In this document: positions 36,022-44,185 of the stretch, piece after piece
Layout: each line of letters begins with the position of its first letter
Numbering within the stretch: the stretch's first letter is position 1
Origin: Ancrocorticia sp.
Lineage (GTDB): Bacteria; Actinomycetota; Actinomycetes; Actinomycetales; Actinomycetaceae
Assembly: GCA_022648165.1 (NCBI GenBank)
Contig: JALCLX010000002.1
Span: 124,001-188,000 of the forward strand
Length of the DNA stretch: 64,000 nucleotides
Direction: 5' to 3'
Notes under the pieces: generated by a model
Told to the model about the DNA's origin: nothing
The model's input: the letters and a program-made list of their open reading frames with translations, nothing else
Databases searched by the model: none
Program-made: the position numbers and the translations under genes

Positions 36022-37446
36022 GTGAGAGAATATGATCCACGGTCACAGCGGGCACACTCGGTTGTTCCAGCGTCTGCCGGGCACGCTCCCACGCTCGCCC
36101 AACGCGCGCGCGACAGAGTGGATCACATTGCGCGAGATTCGCCGGCCCGGCTTGCGCTGGCAGTATTCGCCACAATCATCGTTCTTTTGACCTTGCTATT
36201 GCAGCTGCCAATTGCCACCTCTGCCGGGCATCGTGCCTCCCTCGTGGACTCTTTCTTCACCGCCACTTCGGCCGTGTGCGTGACTGGCCTGGTCACGGTA
36301 GACACCGCCACCTACTGGTCCCCTATCGGCCAGTTCTTTATCGCCATGGGGATGATGGTTGGCGGGTTAGGCGTTATGACTCTGGCCTCGATTCTGGGTG
36401 TCGCCGTCTCCCGCAGGATTGGACTCACGCAACGCCTCTTAGTCTCGGATGAAACGAAATCACGCCTGGGCGAAGTGGGATCGGTTCTTCGCGCTGTCGT
36501 CGTCGTGGCCCTTACCGGCCAAGCCATATTGTTTGCTGTTCTCACACCGTTTTTTCTCAAGGAAGGTGAGCCGCTGCTCGCGGCGTTCTGGCACGCCTTT
36601 TTCATGGCCGTTTCCATCTTCAACAATGGAGGATTCGTCATCATGTCCGAGGGGCTTAGCCCCCATGCCGGCGACTGGACCTTGAGCCTACCAATCATTC
36701 TTGGCACGATCGTCGGAGCAATAGGGTTTCCGGTGTTATTGGACATGTGGCGGAATCGGAGGCAAATGAGCAAGTGGAACCTCACCACCAAGCTCACGCT
36801 CGTCACGTACTTTGCGCTCTTCTTTCTGGGCGCGCTGGCAATCGGAGTGTTGGAGTCCGGCAACCCTGCCACTCTTGGAGACCTGAGCTTCGGCGAGAAG
36901 CTGGACGCTGCATTCTTTCACTCGGCAACTGCCCGGTCCTCTGGATTGTCCACGATCGACGTGGGGAAAATGAACGAATCCACCTGGTTCGTTCTCGACG
37001 CATTGATGTTCATCGGCGGTGGCTCCGCCTCTGCAGCCGGCGGCATCAAGGTTACAACTCTCAGCGTCCTTGTACTCGCAATCATTGCCGAGGCACGCGG
37101 CGATCGGGATACAGAGGCATTCGGACGCCGCATTCCACCAGACGTTCTGAGAGTCGCCATCGCCGCAACTTTCCTGGGCGCAACCATGGTGGGCGTGGGA
37201 ACGCTGCTACTATTGCAGATCACCCATCTGCCGCTGTCACAAGTGCTTTTCGAAGTCATATCGGCGTTTGCCACCTGCGGGTTGACCACCGGCATCACTG
37301 CCTCGCTGCCCGCCGCTGCGAAATGGGTGCTAATTGCCCTGATGTTTGCGGGACGCACGGGCACGATGACGTTGGCGGCGGCGTTAGCTATCCGGTCACG
37401 GCGCCGTATAATACGGCTTCCCGAAGAGCGCCCCACCATAGGCTAA
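36022..37446 (+). CDS. TrkH/KtrB-family potassium transporter, membrane subunit
   Basis: The protein has the fourfold M1-P-M2 layout of the TrkH/Ktr superfamily, with pore-loop strings TATSAVCVTGLVTVDT, SIFNNGGFVI, TARSSGLSTIDVG and SAFATCGLTTGI. The Gly at each filter position is seen. It moves K+ with Na+ or H+ and needs a cytoplasmic RCK partner, encoded next. The start is uncertain: the frame opens at an ATG at 35884, but the first 46 residues then look unlike the family. I prefer GTG at 36022 (474 aa), which follows GGAG, although with short spacing. Confidence 0.85.
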   Translation: MREYDPRSQRAHSVVPASAGHAPTLAQRARDRVDHIARDSPARLALAVFATIIVLLTLLLQLPIATSAGHRASLVDSFFTATSAVCVTGLVTVDTATYWSPIGQFFIAMGMMVGGLGVMTLASILGVAVSRRIGLTQRLLVSDETKSRLGEVGSVLRAVVVVALTGQAILFAVLTPFFLKEGEPLLAAFWHAFFMAVSIFNNGGFVIMSEGLSPHAGDWTLSLPIILGTIVGAIGFPVLLDMWRNRRQMSKWNLTTKLTLVTYFALFFLGALAIGVLESGNPATLGDLSFGEKLDAAFFHSATARSSGLSTIDVGKMNESTWFVLDALMFIGGGSASAAGGIKVTTLSVLVLAIIAEARGDRDTEAFGRRIPPDVLRVAIAATFLGATMVGVGTLLLLQITHLPLSQVLFEVISAFATCGLTTGITASLPAAAKWVLIALMFAGRTGTMTLAAALAIRSRRRIIRLPEERPTIG

Positions 37447-37465
37447 TCTCTTCAGCCCGGCGTAC

Positions 37466-37471
37466 TAGAGT
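37466..37471 (+). promoter_or_regulatory. -10 element for the leaderless RCK gene
   Basis: TAGAGT is followed by 6 bases and then the ATG at 37478. No ribosome-binding site is present, so the RCK gene may have its own leaderless transcript besides read-through from the transporter gene. Confidence 0.5.
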
Positions 37472-37477
37472 AAAGCC

Positions 37478-38137
37478 ATGGCGAAGCAAATTGACGACGG
37501 CGCTGTCCTGGTAATCGGACTTGGACGTTTTGGCACCGCCATCGCCTCCACATTGGACGACTTGGGTAGAGATGTTCTCGCAATAGAAAAAGACCCCGAT
37601 GTGGCTCAGCGGTGGTCGCATCGCGTCCGCGTCATCGAGGCGGACGCGACAAACATCGACGCCCTGGAACAGGCTGGCGCCCGCGATTTCTCGATCGGTG
37701 TGGTTGGCGTTGGCACCGCGCTCGAATCGTCTGTGCTGGTCACGGCTAATCTGGTGGATTTGGGCCTCAAGCAGATCTGGGCGAAAGCTATCTCACGCTC
37801 CCATGGCCGAATCTTGCGGAGAATTGGCGCTCACCATGTTGTGTTTCCTGAGTTCGACGCCGGAGCACGGGTTGCGCACATGGTGACGGGCCGAATGCTG
37901 GATTATATCGAGATGGAAGACGGCTTCTCGATTATTAAAATGCATCCACCCCGGGACATTCAGGGATTCACGATTGGTGAATCGCGCATCCGCGAACGCT
38001 TTGGCGTCACAATCATCGGGGTCAAGTCACCTGGGCAGCCTTTCGAATACACCACGTCCGCAACACGAGTTGGTCCAGAGGACATTATTATCGTGTCCGG
38101 CGATTCCGAGCTCCTCGAGCAATTTGCCAATAGATAG
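37478..38137 (+). CDS. TrkA/KtrA-type RCK regulator of potassium uptake
   Basis: The 219-residue protein has one RCK_N Rossmann domain (VLVIGLGRFGTAIASTLDDL, with E/D at the end of strand 2 in AIEKDPDVAQ) and one RCK_C domain (IQGFTIGESRIRERFGVTII). A single N+C pair is the KtrA arrangement; the E. coli TrkA protein has two. It binds nucleotides and gates the membrane partner 31 bases upstream. Confidence 0.9.
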   Translation: MAKQIDDGAVLVIGLGRFGTAIASTLDDLGRDVLAIEKDPDVAQRWSHRVRVIEADATNIDALEQAGARDFSIGVVGVGTALESSVLVTANLVDLGLKQIWAKAISRSHGRILRRIGAHHVVFPEFDAGARVAHMVTGRMLDYIEMEDGFSIIKMHPPRDIQGFTIGESRIRERFGVTIIGVKSPGQPFEYTTSATRVGPEDIIIVSGDSELLEQFANR

Positions 38138-38161
38138 CGCTGGCGTGTCTGAGCCGCACTC

Positions 38162-38167
38162 TATGCT
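38162..38167 (+). promoter_or_regulatory. -10 element for leaderless radA
   Basis: TATGCT is followed by 6 bases and then the radA ATG at 38174, with no ribosome-binding site. Confidence 0.55.
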
Positions 38168-38173
38168 TGCCCT

Positions 38174-39589
38174 ATGAGCATCAAAACAAAAGGGCACACG
38201 TTCACGTGTAGCGAATGCGGGTGGACAACAACGAAGTGGGTGGGCCGCTGCCCGCAATGCCAGGCGTGGGGCAGCTTCGAGGAGGCTGCGCCCGTCACCC
38301 GCCACGCGCTCGCACCTTCTAGCCCCGCCCAACCGATCACAGATGTGTCGTCGGCTGCCTCGCTCAAACAGCCAACGGGCGTTGCCGAATTCGATCGAGT
38401 CCTCGGTGGCGGGCTCGTGCCTGGAGCTGTAGTGCTGCTCGCCGGGGAACCCGGAGTGGGCAAATCCACGCTTCTTCTCGACGTCGCAGCCCGGACTGCC
38501 GAACGCGCCGCATCCGCGCATCTTCCTCCAGTACTGTACGTCTCTGGGGAAGAATCTGCGGCGCAAGTTCGCTTGCGAGCAGAGCGCATCGGCGCGCTGC
38601 ATCCACACCTTCATCTAGCTGCTGAAACAGACCTAGCGCGCATACTCGGGCACGTCGCTGAAACGCAGCCCAGTCTGCTGGTGGTGGATTCCGTCCAGAC
38701 TATCTCGGACGATTCGGTTGACGGTATCGCCGGTGGTACCTCGCAGGTCCGCTCAGTTGCCGCCGCGATGGTCACGATTGCAAAAAAGAACAACCTTCCC
38801 GTGGTCTTGGTCGGCCACGTCACGAAGGATGGGTCAATTGCCGGGCCACGAATACTAGAACACCTCGTGGACGTGGTCTGTCAGTTTGAGGGCGATAAGC
38901 ATTCGCCGCTGCGCATGGTGCGTGCCATCAAAAACCGCTATGGTCCCACTGACGAAGTAGGTTGTTTTGAGCTTGTTGACAACGGGATAGTTGGACTTGC
39001 GGATCCATCAGGATTATTCCTTTCAGCCCGTACGCACACGGTGCCGGGCACGTGTGCCACTATGACCCTCGAAGGCCGGCGCCCCATGCCAGTAGAGATC
39101 CAAGGCCTAGCTGTGCCAAGTGCGGGTTCGCCCCGGCGCACTACCAGCGGAGTTGATTCCTCACGCGTGGCCATGATGGTGGCAGTTGCCCAGGCGCGTT
39201 TGGGTTTCAGCCTTGACCATGCCGATGTGTTTGTCTCGACAGTCGGCGGTGCCCACGCAACAGAACCTGCAGCGGACGTCGCAATCGTCCTTGCGCTCGC
39301 CTCCGCCCAATTAGAGCTCCCGGTTGCTCCTGCAGTGATCGCGATTGGCGAGGTTTCCCTTACGGGCGAACTTCGCCCGGTAACAGGCCTGCAACAGCGT
39401 CTCGCGGAAGCTGCCCGGCTTGGTTTTACCACCGCGGTTGTTCCACCGCACGCCCAGAATGTCCACATTCCCAACGGGCTCACCCTTCGAACATGCGATG
39501 ATATAGTGTCCGCTCTCCAATCGGTGTTGCCCGTGGCCCTTGCCGGCTCGCATCAGCCCGCAACAGCATCGCTGCCTATGCAGCACTGA
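38174..39589 (+). CDS. radA: DNA repair protein RadA (Sms)
   Basis: RadA is a RecA-related helicase that extends recombination intermediates. The 471 residues show a C4 zinc finger (FTCSECGWTTTKWVGRCPQC), Walker A GEPGVGKSTLL, Walker B LLVVDSVQ, the RadA-specific KNRYG motif, and a C-terminal Lon-protease-like domain (VSTVGGAHATEPAADVAIVL). No catalytic protease Ser-Lys dyad is expected in this family. Confidence 0.95.
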   Translation: MSIKTKGHTFTCSECGWTTTKWVGRCPQCQAWGSFEEAAPVTRHALAPSSPAQPITDVSSAASLKQPTGVAEFDRVLGGGLVPGAVVLLAGEPGVGKSTLLLDVAARTAERAASAHLPPVLYVSGEESAAQVRLRAERIGALHPHLHLAAETDLARILGHVAETQPSLLVVDSVQTISDDSVDGIAGGTSQVRSVAAAMVTIAKKNNLPVVLVGHVTKDGSIAGPRILEHLVDVVCQFEGDKHSPLRMVRAIKNRYGPTDEVGCFELVDNGIVGLADPSGLFLSARTHTVPGTCATMTLEGRRPMPVEIQGLAVPSAGSPRRTTSGVDSSRVAMMVAVAQARLGFSLDHADVFVSTVGGAHATEPAADVAIVLALASAQLELPVAPAVIAIGEVSLTGELRPVTGLQQRLAEAARLGFTTAVVPPHAQNVHIPNGLTLRTCDDIVSALQSVLPVALAGSHQPATASLPMQH

Positions 39590-39623
39590 TTTCAGATCGC
39601 AGAGCAGATTGTGTCACGTGAAC

Positions 39624-40361
39624 TCAATTGAGAATGAATGATGTCTGGGCCACTGGCGCCGAAGAATCCGTAAAGCGAAGCTCAGCCACATAGGTACCAG
39701 CTTGAGCCGCGTTGTCAGCAGGATCGACGCAGCCGTCGCCCACCCCGCCGGACCAGGTGAGCGTTCGCTTGGTGGTCATATCCCGATCGAGCAAAAGCAG
39801 TGTGCTCTCCGAACCGGACTCACACGCCGCGAGCGAGGCAACCGTAGCCGAACCTGATGTCACTGTAATATTCATGTTTCCCCAACCCACATCGATGTAG
39901 CAGGGGTTGGTATCCGAAGTGTTCGTAAGTGTCACGGTAAAGGTCATGTCCTCGCCCGCCGTTGAACCGGACGCGGAGATCTCCGTCTTAACGCTGGCAG
40001 GAGCACAAGGGACCGGCGTGTACTCCGATGCCGGGTCTTGGGCGGTTGCAGTATCGCGGTCAGCCAGCTGCCCCATCACGAATTTCGCAGCAAAGACAAG
40101 GGCGATAATGAACACGATGACCAGCAGCAGCACTCCCACGAGCCGAGCGCGTGTTTGCCTCTGGCGTTTTGCGTGGCGCACGCGTTCCGCACGCATGCGC
40201 GTCGATTCAACACGGTTATCCGACTGGCTGGCACGCCTAGTCGTACTGCGCCGAATATCCTGATCATGGATAGCACGCTTCTTCCGCCCCGCTTGGCTGG
40301 CGTGCGGAATCTGGCCTTTACGTTTGGGCCTTGGAGAATGAGAAGGTCTGTGATCTGACAT
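39624..40361 (-). CDS. Membrane-anchored extracytoplasmic protein of unknown function
   Basis: The 245-residue protein has a strongly basic N-terminal region of about 75 residues (PRPKRKGQIPHASQAGRKKR ... HAKRQRQTRAR) and one membrane helix (LVGVLLLVIVFIIALVFAAK). An outside domain of about 145 residues follows, Thr/Ser-rich and probably beta-sandwich (SGSTAGEDMTFTVTLTNTSD). It has four cysteines (APC, NPC, AACES, GDGC) that could form two disulfides. The fold resembles actinobacterial DUF4232-like or Ig-like modules, but I cannot assign a family. The ATG at 40361 is preferred over the GTG at 40370 because a TAGCGT box lies 7 bases before it. Confidence 0.65.
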   Translation of the reverse strand: MSDHRPSHSPRPKRKGQIPHASQAGRKKRAIHDQDIRRSTTRRASQSDNRVESTRMRAERVRHAKRQRQTRARLVGVLLLVIVFIIALVFAAKFVMGQLADRDTATAQDPASEYTPVPCAPASVKTEISASGSTAGEDMTFTVTLTNTSDTNPCYIDVGWGNMNITVTSGSATVASLAACESGSESTLLLLDRDMTTKRTLTWSGGVGDGCVDPADNAAQAGTYVAELRFTDSSAPVAQTSFILN

Positions 40362-40368
40362 CGCAACC

Positions 40369-40374
40369 ACGCTA
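40369..40374 (-). promoter_or_regulatory. Possible -10 element before the ATG at 40361
   Basis: Minus-strand TAGCGT is followed by 7 bases and then the ATG at 40361. It is weaker than the other cases because an alternative GTG start overlaps the box. Confidence 0.35.
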
Positions 40375-40453
40375 CCATTGCGTGGCCTACCGTTTAGCGA
40401 GGGACGCGGCAGCCTTTTCGTAAGTGACCCGCTATGTCGCTAAGGTGAACGTT

Positions 40454-40858
40454 ATGGATTCCGTCTGGCGAATACGGCGCCTCGTGCGCATCGGTGTTTA
40501 TGTGGCAATCGGCGCCCTGGTGCTCGGCCTCGTTGGAGTCGCACTCGCCCACTCGGGTGCCGGCGTGACCAGCGCGGCCATTCTCATATCCCCCGGATTC
40601 GTTTTGCTGGCAAGCTCTGTCTGGATTATCATCACGGCGCTGCGAACTCCACCGAAATTCTGGAAGTCTGCCTATGCCCGCTCAGCGATGGTGCTGCAAT
40701 GGGGCGCCGCGTTGGGTGCATTCCTCACCATTGGAGCAGCGGTGACGCTTGGAACGCAAAGCGCCCCAGCTTCAACGCTTCAAATCGTCCTCATCACCGC
40801 CGTCGGATTGCAGGGGCCACTAGCGATGGCGCTGCTGGCTCGCTCGCTCACACACTGA
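40454..40858 (+). CDS. Small integral membrane protein of unknown function
   Basis: This 134-residue protein has four predicted membrane helices (VYVAIGALVLGLVGVALA, ILISPGFVLLASSVWIII, VLQWGAALGAFLTIGAAV, IVLITAVGLQGPLAMALL) joined by short loops. The N-terminus is basic. I do not recognise the family. The ATG at 40454 follows AAGGTG; the overlapping hexamer TAAGGT, 7 bases before the ATG, could also be a -10 box. It is divergent from the membrane-anchored gene and convergent with the acetyltransferase. Confidence 0.65.
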   Translation: MDSVWRIRRLVRIGVYVAIGALVLGLVGVALAHSGAGVTSAAILISPGFVLLASSVWIIITALRTPPKFWKSAYARSAMVLQWGAALGAFLTIGAAVTLGTQSAPASTLQIVLITAVGLQGPLAMALLARSLTH

Positions 40859-40874
40859 AGCAGAACGATCTGCG

Positions 40875-41378
40875 CTAACTTAGCTCCTTGAGCATACGGG
40901 TGTTGCCCAAGGTGTTCGGCTTGACGCGGGCGAGGTCTAAGAATTCGGCGACGCCGTCGTCATGCGAACGAAGCATCTCCTGGTAGATATCCGTTCCCAC
41001 GGGCGTTCCCTCGATGGGATAGAACCCGTGACGGCCAAAGAAATCAACTTCGAACGTCAGGCAGAACAACCTGCGAAGTCCCAGATCCCGCGCGCGGCGT
41101 TCCAGGCGCGTGAGTAAACCGTGGCCGATACCGTGCCCCACAAGCGGTTCTGCCACGGCGAGCGTCCGCACTTCCGCCAGGTCGTCCCACAGTACGTGGA
41201 GCGCCCCACATCCGACCACGTCGCCGCCATCGTCCGTGGCCACAACAAATTCCTGCACGTCCTCAAAATAAGAAATCAGCTCTTTGGAAACGAGGATGCG
41301 CCGGTTTGCGTATGGGGCGACAATCTGGGCAATGTCGCGCACATCGGAAGGTTTTGCGGGGCGGAATTGAACAGTCAC
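40875..41378 (-). CDS. argA: Amino-acid N-acetyltransferase, short GNAT-type N-acetylglutamate synthase
   Basis: This 167-residue GNAT protein has the acetyl-CoA loop AEPLVGHGIGHGLLTRLERR preceded by EVRTLAV. It also has the late FFGRHGFYPIEG motif and the C-terminal NTLGNTRMLKEL that marks the short ArgA-like enzymes of actinobacteria such as mycobacterial Rv2747. These acetylate glutamate, or glutamine, at the start of arginine synthesis. No amino-acid kinase domain is attached, unlike E. coli ArgA. The start is GTG at 41378. No arg genes are near. Confidence 0.75.
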   Translation of the reverse strand: MTVQFRPAKPSDVRDIAQIVAPYANRRILVSKELISYFEDVQEFVVATDDGGDVVGCGALHVLWDDLAEVRTLAVAEPLVGHGIGHGLLTRLERRARDLGLRRLFCLTFEVDFFGRHGFYPIEGTPVGTDIYQEMLRSHDDGVAEFLDLARVKPNTLGNTRMLKELS

Positions 41379-41420
41379 TGCCCTATTCTGGCCCGATGGG
41401 CCCGCATACGCGAATCAGTT

Positions 41421-42431
41421 TCACTCACCCGAATTGCCTGCAGCGCGTTCGCTGGCCTGAAGAACGATCTGCGCGCATTCGTCGTCCACGATCAAATCCG
41501 TGACAGCTCCCGTGCGCAAAGCGCCTAGGAGTGCCTGCGCCTTTGCCGATCCGGCAACCACACAAATACGCTGCGGAATTTTGCGCAACTCATCCGGTGT
41601 TGGCCCCGTCGCCCGCGAATTCAGCTCAATGTCTGCATACGAACCGTCTGATCGGATGAACACGGTACAAATATCCCCAACCACGCCGTCGGACTGAAGC
41701 TGTGCCACTTCGTCGTCGCTCAAATAATCGCGCGAATAGACGTGCGACGCCACGGGTGTGGCGAACGCACCGACCCCGAAAATGGCGATATCCGCGTTGC
41801 GCCCCAGCTCGCGAACCGAAGAGATCGAACGCTCACGCCACAGCGCCTCGCGCGTATCCGCATAGTCGAAGAAAGCCGGAACCGGGAAATTGATCACTTC
41901 CGCTTGAAACGCCCGCCCGAAGTTGCCCAATAGTTCACCTACGTACAAGATTCCCGAAGTCGCAGGATTTGCCGCTCCATTGAGCTGCACCACTTTAACA
42001 CCCGTCAGAGGACGAGGCACAAGGCGCTCCGAAACAGCGGAAAGGGTTGTTCCCCACGCAACTCCGATCACGGTGTTATCCGATACCGCCTCAGAAATGA
42101 GCCTCCCAGCTACCGTGGCAACGCGTTCAAGCCGCCGTACTTCCGCCGTTGCAGTCGGCACCGGCACCACGATCACGTTGATGCCATAAATCGCCCGCAA
42201 CCGAGAGGCGGTGGTATCAATCGGTTCTTCGGGCGGCCGCAGGGAGATGCGCACCAGGCCCTCCTCACGCGCAATCGCAATGAGCCGCGACACGGTTGAG
42301 CGCGACATGTTCATGCGCTTCGCTATGGACTCCATCTTCTGGTCATCCATGTAGTACATAAGCGCGGCCTCATAAGCGAGCCGCCGCCGTTCCCTGGAAT
42401 CGATCACGTGTTCATCGTAACGTCTTGCCAC
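41421..42431 (-). CDS. SorC-family sugar-binding transcriptional regulator, probable glp regulator
   Basis: The 336 residues comprise an N-terminal helix-turn-helix (QKMESIAKRMNMSRSTVSRL, about 32-51) and a C-terminal NagB/SorC effector domain from about residue 75 (INVIVVPVP ... VIGVAWGTTLSAV ... DIAIFGVGAF). SorC regulators sense phosphorylated sugars or polyols. It is divergent from glpA with 92 bases between, so control of the glpABC-F-K cluster by glycerol-3-phosphate or a related phosphate is the likely job; that is an inference from position. The start is GTG at 42431, close to a TGTGCACA palindrome, which suggests autoregulation. Confidence 0.82.
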   Translation of the reverse strand: MARRYDEHVIDSRERRRLAYEAALMYYMDDQKMESIAKRMNMSRSTVSRLIAIAREEGLVRISLRPPEEPIDTTASRLRAIYGINVIVVPVPTATAEVRRLERVATVAGRLISEAVSDNTVIGVAWGTTLSAVSERLVPRPLTGVKVVQLNGAANPATSGILYVGELLGNFGRAFQAEVINFPVPAFFDYADTREALWRERSISSVRELGRNADIAIFGVGAFATPVASHVYSRDYLSDDEVAQLQSDGVVGDICTVFIRSDGSYADIELNSRATGPTPDELRKIPQRICVVAGSAKAQALLGALRTGAVTDLIVDDECAQIVLQASERAAGNSGE

Positions 42432-42435
42432 ACAT

Positions 42436-42474
42436 TGTGCACATATTCCCAGCTAGTTCCTGCACGGTTGCACA
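42436..42474. promoter_or_regulatory. Candidate operator between the SorC regulator and glpA
   Basis: TGTGCACA at 42436-42443 is a perfect palindrome. A second related copy, TGCACGGTTGCACA, lies at 42461-42474, giving TGTGCA and TGCACA outer half-sites. It touches the regulator start and lies upstream of the glpA -10 box. Confidence 0.5.
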
Positions 42475-42510
42475 TTCTCAAATCTGTCATTGCGTCCCAG
42501 ATCACACCGC

Positions 42511-42516
42511 TAGTAT
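42511..42516 (+). promoter_or_regulatory. -10 element for leaderless glpA
   Basis: TAGTAT is followed by 7 bases and then GTG at 42524. This favours the GTG over the ATG at 42539 as the glpA start. Confidence 0.6.
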
Positions 42517-42523
42517 CGGAAGC

Positions 42524-44185
42524 GTGTCAGCAAAGAAGATGTCCTGCGATGTCGTCATCATCGGCGGAGGAGCCACCGGCGTAGGTGTGCTCCGCGATGC
42601 GGCAATGCGCGGATTTTCCACCATCCTTGTGGAGCGCGTCGATCTCGCACAAGGTACCACAGGCCGCTATCACGGCCTTCTCCATTCGGGAGGCCGATAC
42701 GTCGTTTCTGATCCCCATTCGGCCACTGAGTGCGCTGAAGAGAATGTGATCCTCAAGCGCATTCATCCCGACGCTGTCGAAGAGACCGGCGGCCTCTTCG
42801 TTGCCCTCGACGGCGACGACCCCGAATTCCCTGACAAGTTTGCCAAGGGGGCCGCAGATACTGGAGTCCCTGTCACTGAAATTAGCGCTGCCGCGGCGCT
42901 CAAGCGCGAACCGCGCCTCAATCCGCACATCATGCGGGCCTTCGAAGTGGAAGACGGCACGGTTGACGGATGGCGCATGGTGTGGGGCGCCGTCCACTCC
43001 GCCGAGGAATACGGCGGCCGTTATCTCACGTACCACCGCGTTACCGCAATTGAAATGCACGATGGCGCCGTAACAGGTGTGGTATGCCATTCGGACAAAG
43101 ATGACGAGGATGTCCACATCGAATGCCGCGCCATCGTCAACGCCGCGGGTCCATGGGCCGGCCAGATAGCCGCTCTGGCTGGCGAACACGACATCCACGT
43201 GGTCCCCGGGCGCGGAATCATGGTGGCGATGAACCATAGACTGGTCAACACGGTTGTCAACAGGTGCGTTTATCCCACTGACGGCGACATCCTGGTTCCC
43301 GTACACACTGTCTCCATTATCGGGACAACGGACGTGCGGGCCACGGATCCCGACCACCTCGTCATTGAACAGAACGAAGTGCAGAAGATGCTCGATTCTG
43401 GAGAGGCCCTGGTGCCTGGATTCCGAAAGAACAGGGCACTCCACGTCTGGGCGGGGGCACGTCCCCTCCTGCAAGATAAGCGAGTTTCCGCGAACGACAC
43501 TCGCCACATGTCACGCAATATGAGTGTTGTCAAGCATGACGTGAAGAGACTCGTCACGGTTGCTGGCGGCAAACTCACTACGTATCGCTTGATGGCTGAG
43601 CGCGTCGTCGATGCCGTCTGTGAAGAACTCGGAGAGAACCGCGCCTGCCGCACCGCTGAAGAACCCGTCGCAACCGGACCGACATACCAGGTCACGCATC
43701 GGCTTGCCGGAGTGGAGAAAGCGAAGAAGCGCGATGGCGGGCTACCTGACAAGGACCCCATCATCTGCGAGTGCGAACTCGTCACAAAGTCGATGATTAC
43801 AAAGCTTCTCGACGAGCAACCGCATGCCACTTTCGACGATCTGCGCCGTCAGCTCCGCATCGGCATGGGCCCATGCCAAGGTGGTTTCTGCGCATCCCGT
43901 ACAGCGGGCATCGCCCATGAGCACGGATGCTGGAGCTCGCAACAGGCCACAGAGCTGCTGCGCCTTTTCCTGAAGAACCGCTGGGGCGGGCTCTATCCCG
44001 TCCTCTACGGGCAGCAGGCACGCGAAGCGGCTCTTGACGAATGGATCTACAGCGGGACGCTTGGGCTCGACGACGTCCCCGCTTCACCTCTACCCGCGGG
44101 GGCCGAGCTTCCGTCAGCCACCCGGTTCCCGAATCCGGCCGGTCAAGAATCACCCACCCACGTTACAGAAGGAGGCGCGCAGTGA
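42524..44185 (+). CDS. glpA: Glycerol-3-phosphate dehydrogenase subunit A (GlpABC type)
   Basis: GlpA oxidises glycerol-3-phosphate to dihydroxyacetone phosphate using FAD. The 553 residues start with VVIIGGGATGVGVLRDAAMR, followed by VERVDLAQGTTGRYHGLLHS and an INTAGPWAG-type NAAGPWAGQIA. The C-terminal BFD-like domain has the CxC...Cx4C set in IICECELVTKSMITK and GMGPCQGGFC, so this is the GlpA form and not aerobic GlpD. Proline-rich residues end the protein. The three subunits overlap by 4 bases each and form one unit. Confidence 0.94.
   Translation: MSAKKMSCDVVIIGGGATGVGVLRDAAMRGFSTILVERVDLAQGTTGRYHGLLHSGGRYVVSDPHSATECAEENVILKRIHPDAVEETGGLFVALDGDDPEFPDKFAKGAADTGVPVTEISAAAALKREPRLNPHIMRAFEVEDGTVDGWRMVWGAVHSAEEYGGRYLTYHRVTAIEMHDGAVTGVVCHSDKDDEDVHIECRAIVNAAGPWAGQIAALAGEHDIHVVPGRGIMVAMNHRLVNTVVNRCVYPTDGDILVPVHTVSIIGTTDVRATDPDHLVIEQNEVQKMLDSGEALVPGFRKNRALHVWAGARPLLQDKRVSANDTRHMSRNMSVVKHDVKRLVTVAGGKLTTYRLMAERVVDAVCEELGENRACRTAEEPVATGPTYQVTHRLAGVEKAKKRDGGLPDKDPIICECELVTKSMITKLLDEQPHATFDDLRRQLRIGMGPCQGGFCASRTAGIAHEHGCWSSQQATELLRLFLKNRWGGLYPVLYGQQAREAALDEWIYSGTLGLDDVPASPLPAGAELPSATRFPNPAGQESPTHVTEGGAQ

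Noticed and set aside
42527-43507. 326-codon open frame on the minus strand inside glpA
   Set aside because: It mirrors glpA codon by codon and has no start signal or motif.
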